From: Canna indica
Lineage: Eukaryota > Streptophyta > Magnoliopsida > Zingiberales > Cannaceae
Direction of reading: 5' to 3'
Assembly: GCA_034359265.1 (NCBI GenBank)
Contig: CP136893.1
Coordinates: 22,762,001 to 22,826,000 of the forward strand
Length of the DNA stretch: 64,000 bases
In this document: positions 56,260-64,000 of the stretch, one piece after another
Numbering within the stretch: the first letter of the stretch is position 1
Layout: each line of letters opens with the position of its first letter
Translations under genes and position numbers: made by a program
Notes under the pieces: generated by a model
Databases searched by the model: none
What the model saw: the letters and a program-made list of their open reading frames with translations, nothing else
What the model was told of the DNA's origin: nothing

Positions 56260-57545
56260 TCAACTAATTTTTTCTGCTCCATCAAATATAAATGCCAAAT
56301 TAAACTCCATCTCTGTGCTGATTGACACGAATTTCAAAGTCTAGAAAGAGAACATTATGGTAGTTCTCGGTTGCATGAATCTAGACTTAGCACTTCGGAT
56401 AACTTAGCATTCTCCTCTTACAGATAAAAGTTCTCTCGATGATAAGAGAAAATATGAACAGTGAGAAAAATCCAACCACCTAAGTCTTATGATCATGGGA
56501 CAAACAATTCCAAACTATTTCAGGGGTGCTATGTCTGAAGAGACTGATGTCAAATTATTCCTAAATGCTCTTTAAAATATTTTGAAAAAAATAAAAAGGT
56601 TGAGACATTCATGTTGTTAACAAATTTGGTCTCAATGAGATAGAAAGACAAAAGGAATATAAGAGAATACATTATGAAAATGTCAAATCTTGTTTCTAGG
56701 TTAAAGGCACTGAAATTAAACCTCCCCGTGGACTTATTGGTGCATTTGGATCTGATCTCTCTTCCTACATAATTCAATCATTTTAAAATTAGTTAGAGCA
56801 ATTACCTAAATTCATAATTTGGATATGAGATTTTCTCATATCCATAACATGAGTTTGGATTTTTCCAAATCCATAACTAAATGACCAAAGTTTTAATTTT
56901 ACCATTCATTTCAAAATATAGTTTTTTTTTACTAATTAATTTTTTTCTAAAAGTATTTAAATGACTCAAAATAAATAAATTTTTTATTATTCATAATAAA
57001 TTTTTTTCAGCAATTTATATTAATATTATAGTAGATAAAAATTTATTTTAATGGCTAATAATAATATTTTTTTATTTTTATTTATAATAATTTTACGCTA
57101 AAAAAATAAAAATAAATAAAAATTTTGACTACTAATAAATTCTTTAGACACTAAAAAAATACTACAAGGATTTTAAAAAATTAATTTACATTATATTTTA
57201 TTTAACAAGTGTATAATTTAAGTATTTAAAGATTTTTGAAAAATATTTTAAATATTTTTTTTTTTTAAAAAAAATATTATTAGCCACTAAAATAAAATTT
57301 TATCTACTATATATTAATATGAGTTGCTTAAAAAATATATATTATGAATAATAATAATAAAATATTTATTTTGAGTCATTTAAATACTTTTTAAAAAGTT
57401 TTTAATTAGTAAAAGAAAACTATATTTTGAAATGAAGGATAAAATTGGAACTTTGGTCATTTAGTTATGGATTTGGGTAATTGCTCAATTAGTTATAATT
57501 GTCAAAAAAAGAAGTGGACTCTTAATGAGTTAATCTCTCAAAGAG
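56260..57545 (+). pseudogene. Copia gag relic, split by a MULE foldback element
   Basis: + strand reads SVLIDTNFKVWKENIMVVLGCMNLDLAL, DDKRKYEQWEKSNHLSLMIM, FRGAMSEETD, VETFMLLTNLVSM, REYIMKMSNLVSRLKALKLNLPVDLLVHLDLISLP and FNHFKIS. This is the UBN2-type copia Gag. After the inserted element it resumes SYNCQKKKWTLNELIS and ends at about 57540. Two stops interrupt it. It is distinct from the Gag of the 6439-14220 and 31615 elements. Confidence 0.85.
56796..57486. mobile_element. MULE-type foldback MITE inside copia gag
   Basis: 691 bp. The ends GAGCAATTACCTAAATTCATA and ..TGGGTAATTGCTC are inverted, and AATTAGTTA flanks both sides exactly (56787-56795 and 57487-57495). Each arm is about 300 bp (left CCATAACTAAATGACCAAAG.., right ..CTTTGGTCATTTAGTTATGG), so nearly the whole element folds on itself. 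Very AT-rich, no coding. Removal restores the gag reading HFKIS-YNCQ. Confidence 0.95.
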
Positions 57546-58224
57546 TGATCCTAAGCATCTCCTAAGCCCTTTTATGATTAAATCCACAAAACATAGCTCT
57601 TGATCTATCATCCTCAAGTGTTCTACATTAAAGGGGTATTCAAGCTTGCTAGCCTCAAGAAGAAGAGATGTCCTTATTGTGATAAGTCATTTTTACTCTT
57701 TTCTTATGATTAATGTGTTTTTACTTTATTTTGATTTGATTACTTAAGTTTGTAAAAAGACCTAGTGTGTGGTCTTGTGTGTAAGTGGTAATCTTGGTGT
57801 AAAAGGTGTAAAGCTACTTGTATAAACTAAGTTAGGAGTAGGTCTTGGGAATTGAGGTGGGAAAGCTCACTCGGTAGGAAGACGAGATACTTCCGGGTGT
57901 AGAAGCGCATTCGAGGTAAGTGTAGGATCTTTCCGATGTAAAGTCCTCAATTGTAAGCTACTCATAATTTAGTGGATTTGGGTGTGAAATCTTAAGCACA
58001 GTGCTTAGGTAGTGAAGAAGACATTGTGGTCGAATCACTATAAATCATTGTATTAGCATTGATATTTTGTTTATATTAATTGTTTTATTATTTATCGTTT
58101 CCGCATTTAGTCATTCAATCGTAAATTGCCTAAGTAATCTAAGAAACATTTAAAATCGAATTTAGACAAATAGATTTAGTTAACATACTATTCATCCTCC
58201 TCTAGTGTGGTCATTTCACCAACA
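57546..58224 (+). repeat. Copia LTR (solo or truncated element)
   Basis: TGATCCTAAGCATCTCC.. to ..TTTCACCAACA. It is similar to the LTR at 23889-24876 over the last 500 bp: GGTGGGA..GCTC.., CTTCCGGGTGT, TCCTCAATTGTAA, AACTCATAA/TACTCATAATTTAGTGGATTTG and ATTCA(C/T)CC(C/T)CCTCTAGTGTG. No matching 5 bp flanks (AAGAG against AAAAA) and no PBS after it, so the neighbouring DNA has been rearranged. Confidence 0.7.
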
Positions 58225-58410
58225 AAAAATTCCCAAGTCTTTGAGTATTTAACTTATGAGATCTTAGGTTCTCTCCAACGAGCCTAAACATAGGTCGAAA
58301 AAAGAAATAAACTTTTCTTTCCACCGAACCCCTTCCTACGCCTACACTCGTTTCTTCCAATCCACTATTTCACAGACCCATAACTCGCTCTTACTCTCGG
58401 GACCATAACA
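58222..58410 (+). repeat. 5' LTR remnant of the deleted gypsy element
   Basis: AACAAAAAATTCCCAAG.. to ..GGGACCATAACA. It matches 59762-59925 with few differences as far as CCACTATTTCA, where the 3' copy breaks off. Confidence 0.8.
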
Positions 58411-58413
58411 TTT

Positions 58414-58425
58414 TGGTATCATAGC
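58414..58425 (+). other. Primer binding site of the deleted gypsy element
   Basis: TGGTATCATAGC, one base off the initiator-Met site TGGTATCAGAGC, three bases after the LTR end. Confidence 0.85.
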
Positions 58426-58433
58426 TAAGCGTT

Positions 58434-59566
58434 ATGGGTGACAGAATCCATCAATAACTTGCTAGATTACTGGAGTTATTCAACAAGGAACGTGCAGCCA
58501 ACCGTGCACATCAAGAAGCAACTACAACACGCTTAGATGATCTTACTCATGACTTGGCTGCATCTAAATTGGAGTATTCTTCTGTTGATGATGTCAGTAA
58601 CAACAAATCTAGAAAAGGAAAACGGTTTTCGAGGGACTCAGCAACTGAACATTCAATAGGGGGCCACATTGTCCCTAGATACACAAAGCTTGACTTTCCT
58701 CGTTTTAACGACCATGAGGACCCTCTTGCTTGGCTGAGTCGATGTGAACATTTTTTTCGACACCAACAAACTTCAGAAGATGAAATGGTCAGTTTGGCAT
58801 CATTCCATTTAGAAGGACCTGCCCAACTCTGGTTCCTTCAATTCCTCACCGATACTCCTAATCCTTCTTGGCACGAATTCAAGTGTCAATGTCATCTTAG
58901 ATTTGGTCCTCCCATAAGGAGTAACAAATTTGGAGAATTAACTAAACTGAAGCAAGTCAGGTCTATTGAGGACTACCAAAACCAATTTGAATTTTTAGTA
59001 GCTCGAGCGGAGTCCTTAACCCAAGACCAAAAGACCAAACTCTACATTAGTGGTTTACAAGAAGCTAATGTTGTTGAGGTTGAATTACATCATCCAACAG
59101 ATTTAGTCTCTGTTATGAACACAAAAGTATTTCTTTCAAATCTAGATCTTCTTCGGATTTGTGTTTGTATCCACAAAAATAGCCCCTGCCTCTGAATAAG
59201 CAACCTCTAAAATTTTCTAAAAGATTGACTCAAGCTGAGATGGAAGAACGTCAGTTAAAGGGGCTCTGTTTTAATTGTGATGAACCCTTTGATCGAGGAC
59301 ACCAATGCAAACACCTCTTGTGGGTTGAAATTGAAGAAGATGACACAATTGAAGTGGACATTATTTGCCATCCCGGAGAAAACTATTTCTCGCATTTTTT
59401 GCTTGAGGACAAGCGTCAATTGGGGGCGGGGGGTAATGTTACTAAGCCTCCTATGACCTTAATATATAAAAAGAAATACACATGGGGCAAAGAAGCAATG
59501 AAATGTCAAATAGATAATTTATCTTTATTTTTATTATCTTTGTTGTTAGTTATTTTTGTTATTTGA
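58434..59566 (+). pseudogene. gag of the deleted gypsy element, fused to the end of pol
   Basis: ATG at 58434 (MGDRIHQ), then a stop at codon 8; the frame stays open from there to 59195 with RYTKLDFPRFNDHEDPLAWLSRCEHFF, FHLEGPAQLWFLQFL, WHEFKCQCHLRFGP, LTKLKQVRSIEDYQNQFEFL and LYISGLQ (Retrotrans_gag core). One frameshift near 59190 leads to TQAEMEERQLKGLCFNCDEPFDRGHQCK, the C-x2-C-x4-5-H-x4-C knuckle of the chromovirus type. The frame then ends in EDKRQLGAGGNV and LTR sequence. It is non-functional but recent-looking, with only two lesions. Confidence 0.88.
59422..59433 (+). other. Polypurine tract of the deleted gypsy element
   Basis: GGGGGCGGGGGG, three bases before the LTR start TGTTACTAAGCC; one C interrupts the tract. 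Confidence 0.75.
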
Positions 59567-59925
59567 TATTATGGCTGAATGTGATAGTAGTGGGTCTAGT
59601 AGTTATGCTCAGGGTTAGGAGTAGTGGACAAAGTGTATGTTGTGTTTCCTGAATATTAAGTAGTTATGCTTAAGTTAAGGAATAGTGGACCAAGTGCATG
59701 TTCTGTGGGGGAAAATTACTTCTCCATAGACCTATTTATTTGTTGATGTTGAATAAGAATGGATAACAAAAAATTCCCAAGTCTTTGAGTACTTAACTTA
59801 GGAGATATTAGGTTCTCTCCAACGAGCCTAAACATAGGTCGAAAAAAGAATCAACTTTTCTTTCCACCGAACCCCTTCTTACGCCTACACTCATTTCTCC
59901 CAATCCACTATTTCATATTAGTCTG
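59437..59925 (+). repeat. 3' LTR of the deleted gypsy element
   Basis: 489 bp from TGTTACTAAGCC to ..CACTATTTCA. An internal near-duplicate phrase (GTAGTTATGCTCAGGGTTAGGAGTAGTGGACAAAGTG / GTAGTTATGCTTAAGTTAAGGAATAGTGGACCAAGTG) occurs at about 59600 and 59662. Confidence 0.75.
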
Positions 59926-60789
59926 ACTTATATTAAAGCTAAAATCTGAGTACAATCTTATTGCACCCACTAACAAACACACAACTTACTCCTAGTGAAG
60001 ACAACATAGCCAATGGTGAATAAACCTAACTATATAAAAATCATAGATCTAAAAAGCATAATTGTTTAAGATCCAGCCAGACGATAACAACTATTTATCA
60101 TCATGTGAAATTCTCCATTCATGCATGAGGATGAAGCCTACAACATTCAGGCATCACAATCTAAGTTTTTGATATAGTGGTATTAACCCAATTCATAATA
60201 GGACAAGAATCAAGCTCAAAACCCTAACTTTCAGTCTTGATTACTTGTTTATCATCCAACTGACGTCTGCAACAAATTTCTAAAAGAGTACAAATTACGA
60301 ACAAAAAGCTAAGCCAAATCACACCAAAATCAAATTAAAATTCAAATGAGAAATTATCACTCAAACATAAGAAGCGACAATGCCATTCACTGCTACTATC
60401 TGAAGGGTCATACTCCATAAATCAATTGTACCTACGTGCAATCTTACAAAGAGGACTCGACCGGTGCACGCAAGTCATAGAAGAGTAATCAAAGGCCTTC
60501 TTTTTCACTAGTCACTGCAAATTCACACCCGAAAATGCGACAAGCACTCTTTTTACACCCTTCGGGACGGAATCATCGAAGGAGGTAGTCCAGATTGGAT
60601 GGAGAAGTGCATCTGATCAAGTAACTAGATGAAGAAGAATAATCATGAGGGACCCGACGAGAGAGGGAGAGAGGGACAAGTGAGAGAGGGAGAGAGATGG
60701 AGGGAGGGAGAAAGACAACTTAACTCTACTTGGAGACGTAGTCGAGAGGACACAACAAGAGACCCCCCAGGATTAGGTTTTTTTGGAGG
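59926..60789. other. Unassigned stretch
   Basis: Ordinary composition with a GA-rich tract at 60650-60720 (GAGAGAGGGAGAG). It may be part of the DNA element whose terminus lies at 60985. No gene recognised. Confidence 0.35.
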
Positions 60790-60985
60790 ATGATTTGGTC
60801 TTTTGCCATTTGTTTCCTCCGCCTCAATTCAGTGTATTGAAATTTTTTTCGATACATCAAAATGGTTTGGTATCATGTTCCAAACTTAGTTGGTGTTCGA
60901 TTCCAAATATGATTTAATAAATCAAACAAAGAGCACGAACCAATACGCTGTCTAATCTCTCATTTTTTTTCAAAACAAAGGGCCC
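60790..60985 (-). mobile_element. Terminal segment of a second PIF-like element
   Basis: Resembles the right end of the element at 2958-4559: TCCTCCGCCT..TTTTGATGTACCGAGAATTTTCTCGGTACACCAAAA there against TCCTCCGCCT..GTGTATTGAAATTTTTTTCGATACATCAAAATGG here. Both end ..CATTTTTT..AACGAAATAAATGGGCCC / ..CATTTTTTTTCAAAACAAAGGGCCC. The other end is not found, so it is partial or its left border is diverged. Confidence 0.6.
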
Positions 60986-60999
60986 ATACATACCAACAC

Positions 61000-61547
61000 T
61001 AGAGGTGACAATGGGCCGGCCTGGCCACCTCTGGGCTGTGCCTGTCACGATCCCGGCCAATACTCGGCCCGACATATCAAAGGGGAGGCCCGAAGGGGTG
61101 GGACTCAGGCCCGGGCTGGGTCGGGCTCGGGTCAGCTCGAAAGTTCAAAAGTAATAATAATATGTTGGCGGGTGAGGTTCAAACCACCAACCTCTCCCTT
61201 TAAATGTGATGCACTTACCACTACATTATATCTCTTTATCTAATTTTATTCATCTTTACAAAGTAAAGTAAGTAAAGCAAAGTGTGTTAGCCCTCTAAGC
61301 TGCCACAGACCAGGTTAGGCCTGAATTGCACCAGGCCTAGCCTGCTGACACAAGGCCGAGCTTAGCCGGGCCCGTGCCGTGCCGAGCACGACCCACGTGC
61401 CCAAGGGGGTGAGCCCACCCCGCCCTTGGGCATATATATGGGCCGTGCCTAGCCCGACCCAAAATTCTTAAAGCCGGGTCAAGCATGGCCCAGATTCGGG
61501 CCAGGCCAGTGCCGCCCATGGGCGGGCCCGACCCATTGCCACCTCTA
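61000..61547. mobile_element. hAT MITE, GGCC-rich
   Basis: 548 bp, TAGAGGTGACAATGGGCCGG.. to ..CCCGACCCATTGCCACCTCTA. The flanks ACCAACAC (60992-60999) and TCCAAAAC (61548-61555) agree at 6 of 8. GGGCCGTGCC/GGCCCG motifs crowd both ends. It identifies the GGCC-rich style seen elsewhere in the window as hAT-related. Confidence 0.8.
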
Positions 61548-62161
61548 TCCAAAACATCGTTTCGACCGTTTGGTCGATCAAAGTTATTTATTTTTTTAAA
61601 AAATATGAATCATGTAAAAATTTATAAATTCAAACCCAATGAAATTACACAAGATCAATCGTGGGTATTAGAGTTAATGACAACAATCTTAGTATGATTA
61701 TCTATTGTGATTTTTTATTTTTGTTAAAATAAAATATAAAATTACACAAACAAATTTTCTACCGTCCACGTATTTAGGCTGGACCGGATGGATTGTTTTA
61801 TATCCGGACCGGATGCATGGTCAATTGGGCTTATTGATTGGATTGGTCCAAGATCTAATCATTTGTCAGTCTTATTTTAAAAACTAAAAATAAAATAAAA
61901 AATCAAGTCAATTGGGTCAATTTTGACTTGGACCATGCACGGTCGAATCGTCGAACCATCCGGTTCGATCCGAATTCGGAAACACATTGCTAAGTATTCT
62001 CTTTAAGCGTATGCTGAGCGAACACAAATACGGCGTATATTGTTGAGGGCCACGAAAAGAAAACCCTCCCTAAACCTCTTTCCAAGTCGCAGCCGCCTCT
62101 CGCGCTCTCGCAACGTTCGCGGAGGTGTTGCTAAAGGGGGATCTCCGGTGCTTCCTTCCTG
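61548..62161. other. Upstream region of the TOM40 gene
   Basis: The last 130 bases (GGCCACGAAAAGAAAACCC.. to ..CTTCCTTCCTG) are the likely 5' UTR. 61770-61985 holds an inverted GGACCGGATGG / CCATCCGGTTCG pair with CCGGACCGGATGCATGGTC against GACCATGCACGGTC, perhaps a decayed small element in the promoter. No TATA box stands out. Confidence 0.4.
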
Positions 62162-64000
62162 ATGGGAACCTCCGAAAGACACGCCGACGTCCAGCCTACG
62201 CTGTCCCCTCCCCCTCCCCCTCCCCCTCCAGCCGGCGGCCTCGCGGCAGCGGTACCTCCGAAGCAGGAGAAAGTGGACTGGCTCAATCTGCCATGCCCCA
62301 TTCCCTTCGAGGAGGTCCAGCGAGAGGCATTGAGTGAGTCTCCAGACGATAGAGCCACTTTTCTTTGTTGCTTCATTATTCTTTTGCTTGGGGTTTGTCT
62401 CGATCATCTTCTTGGTAGCTAAAAGAACTTCCTGCTCTTTAATTAGCCTAAAGATCATTTTTTTGATCACTGTTGCTGCGATTTTTATGAATGTCTTTCT
62501 TTCTGCATATTAGTTACTCAAGCTTACGAGTAGATGTTGGAACTTAATTTCGTCCTCTTGCAAATGGATACTATTCCTTGATGTTACCTGGATTCCTGCT
62601 TTTGACACACTTGATTGTTGTTGCATAATCTCCGTGTTCTTATGCAGTCACGTTAATTTCTTTAATTATAGAGTTGAAATGTTCAATAGGTTCATATTTT
62701 TGGTGTTGAAGCTTAACAACTATCTTCAAGAATAGTAAAAGTGGGATGATTTATAAGAAAGCCATAATAAAATTCAACCATATAGATCTGAACAGGAGAC
62801 AGTATGACTAATAAAATGTCAGTTAATTAAGCTAATTAGAAGAAAAGGAGAATCAAAATTTAAACTACCTGTTTTTTTTTGCTAATTTAAGCTCTAATCA
62901 TTATGTCAAAATGCTCCATACAGTGTCCTTGAAACCAGAGCTTTTTGAGGGTTTAAGATTTGATTTCACCAAAGGGTTAAATCAGAGATTTGCACTCAGC
63001 CACAGGTAGCTAAAGTATAGTTTGATAATCTTTTTGTATTTCTGGCATAGCTCTTAACCTTTAATTTCCCCTTCAGTGTTTTCATGGGTTCCATGGAGGT
63101 CCCCTCACAGTCTTCGGGTACAATTAAAGTCCCTACTGCTCATTATGAATTTGGTGCCAACTTTCTTGATCCAAAGGTTCATATCTGTATTTTCGTTTTT
63201 GTCCAATGTCTTATGGTTCAAATGTACCTTTTTAATGGATATTTATGTGGAAAGCATATAGTTGATGCTTGTTGGTAGGGTAATGACTGATGGAAGACTA
63301 AATGCACGAGTTAAATGTGATCTGACTGATAAGCTCACTATGAAGATTAATGCTCAGGTGCTTAATGTTTCTGTGCCATTTAAAGAGCAGATCAGTTTCT
63401 TTTTTAATTTTTGTCCTTTCTAATCATTTACTTTCTGTTATGTGTTGTCCCAGCTCACAAATGAACCACATTTCTCTCAAGGAATGTTCAACTTTGACTA
63501 TAAGGTTAGTCTTTACGAAATTCTTATAATTTCTGCTTTTTTAGCTGGTACAATTCTTGTACTTAATAGGAAATTTCTTGCTACTATCCAGGCTGTTTAG
63601 CTATAAAATACTGAAATATGTCTTTACTTTTCCTATTGAAAATAGAGTGTCTTAGTTAGAAATAGAAAAGATGATAGGAGTTATCATTTGTAAAAGTTAA
63701 CATGTCTTTATTATAAATATGGGTTGTAGGTCTAATTTTTGCCCTAACCCCCTCTTTCTCTTTCACGACGTGGTATGAGATAAGATTTTGATCCCGATAT
63801 CAGTAAGTAAAGAAATATGTATTTCAAGTTAGTTCATGTGTTTGGCTTGCCACCATGCACGTTCAGTCCAACTTGCCAGCCCATATATGGTGGAACTGCA
63901 AATAGATTGGACCATTTCTTAATAACTGAACCTTTGGTAACATTGGCCATTAAACAGTATCAACATCCTCCAAATTAGCCATTAATATGTACAGGAATAT
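62162..64000 (+). CDS. TOM40: TOM40, mitochondrial outer-membrane import channel (5' five exons; gene continues past the window)
   Basis: Exons 62162-62333, 62924-63005, 63077-63176, 63262-63357 and 63454-63504 join in frame over GT..AG introns (phases 1, 2, 0, 0) to 167 residues so far. The N-terminus [14 protein letters not shown] has a run of eight prolines. Then come [97 protein letters not shown] and [17 protein letters not shown], matching plant TOM40 throughout. TOM40 is a 19-strand beta-barrel that passes precursor proteins into mitochondria; these exons cover the N-terminal helix region and the first strands. The rest of the barrel (starting GSDYRAQLQL-like in relatives) is not in the window. 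It looks intact. ATG at 62162 is the first in frame after the leader. Confidence 0.95.
63505..64000 (+). other. Intron 5 of TOM40 (incomplete)
   Basis: It follows donor AAG/GTTAGT. No acceptor followed by TOM40-like coding occurs in the remaining 496 bases, so this intron is longer than introns 2-4 (71, 85 and 96 bp). 63650-63990 has unrelated ordinary sequence that could be an insertion. Confidence 0.7.

Larger units (their letters stand above)
58222..59925 (+). mobile_element. Internally deleted Ty3-gypsy element (gag, zinc knuckle, PPT, LTR)
   Basis: Partial 5' LTR (58222-58410), PBS, gag, zinc knuckle, then directly PPT and 3' LTR (59437-59925). Protease, RT, RNase H and integrase are missing: the frame runs from the knuckle region into EDKRQLGAGGNV, which is the end of pol just before the PPT in relatives. 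The 5' LTR keeps only its last 190 bases and abuts the copia LTR at a shared AACAAAAAATTCCC. The 3' LTR lacks the last 45 bases. Confidence 0.85.

Noticed and set aside
57546..58224. A clean solo LTR with target duplication
   Set aside because: The flanks AAGAG and AAAAA do not match and the right side joins another element, so it is called an LTR fragment only.
62003..62470. A 155-codon - strand frame over TOM40 exon 1
   Set aside because: Low-complexity Arg/Gly-rich antisense of the GC-rich first exon; the + strand matches TOM40 with correct splice sites.
1..64000. tRNA, rRNA or snoRNA genes
   Set aside because: No cloverleaf A/B-box pair or rRNA-like segment was seen by eye; the tRNA-like matches are retrotransposon primer sites.

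Overview
The window is nuclear DNA of a flowering plant. It has spliced genes with GT..AG introns, plant-type mobile elements of nearly every class, and only two ordinary host genes. A monocot is possible (monocot-like CTR1/EDR1 fragment, repeat style), but the sequence does not prove it. No rRNA, tRNA, CRISPR or prokaryote-type operon was seen.

Layout. 1-6324: a decayed Tekay/Del-type Ty3-gypsy relic (+ strand), split inside integrase by a 1.6 kb PIF/Harbinger-like DNA element (2958-4559) carrying a captured armadillo-repeat gene fragment. 6439-14220: a complete copia-type element on the - strand that keeps LTRs, PBS, PPT and gag but has no pol. 14221-15611: unassigned sequence. About 15612-16566: a GGCC-rich DNA element holding a captured CTR1/EDR1-like kinase fragment. 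16667-23746: a structurally complete CACTA (En/Spm) transposon with 12 bp TIRs, TGA target duplication, a TNP2-like gene broken by two frameshifts and a TNP1-like gene. 23889-32170: a copia LTR, PBS and gag relic, split by an Athila-like gypsy element (24906-31598, - strand, GTTGT target duplication). 32171-41165: small elements, including a GGCC-rich repeat, a MULE MITE nested in another DNA element, a complete TRIM (35081-35412), a gypsy LTR with its own insertion, and a hAT MITE.

41980-43148 (- strand) is a three-exon group A bZIP gene of the ABI5/DPBF/AREB class, apparently intact. 44759-50659 is an L1-type LINE (+ strand) with ORF1 (split by a hAT MITE), endonuclease and reverse transcriptase. 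A second Tekay-type element (50660-about 56090, - strand) interrupts it; that element has lost most of RNase H and its 5' end. 56260-59925 holds a copia gag relic split by a MULE foldback element, a copia LTR, and a gypsy element in which gag and zinc knuckle are followed directly by the PPT and 3' LTR. 60790-61547 holds a PIF-like terminus and a hAT MITE. 62162 to the window end is the 5' part of a TOM40 gene (mitochondrial outer-membrane import channel), continuing beyond 64000.

The host genes act in unrelated processes: ABA/seed-type transcription and mitochondrial protein import. The rest is a layered record of insertions, many datable relative to each other by exact target-site duplications. 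I saw no convincing new multi-gene system. The most unusual items are the gag-only copia element with a palindrome-rich U3, two independent host-gene captures, the hairpin and 26 bp repeats in the CACTA leader, and the palindromic GC-rich motif scattered through the Athila-like element.
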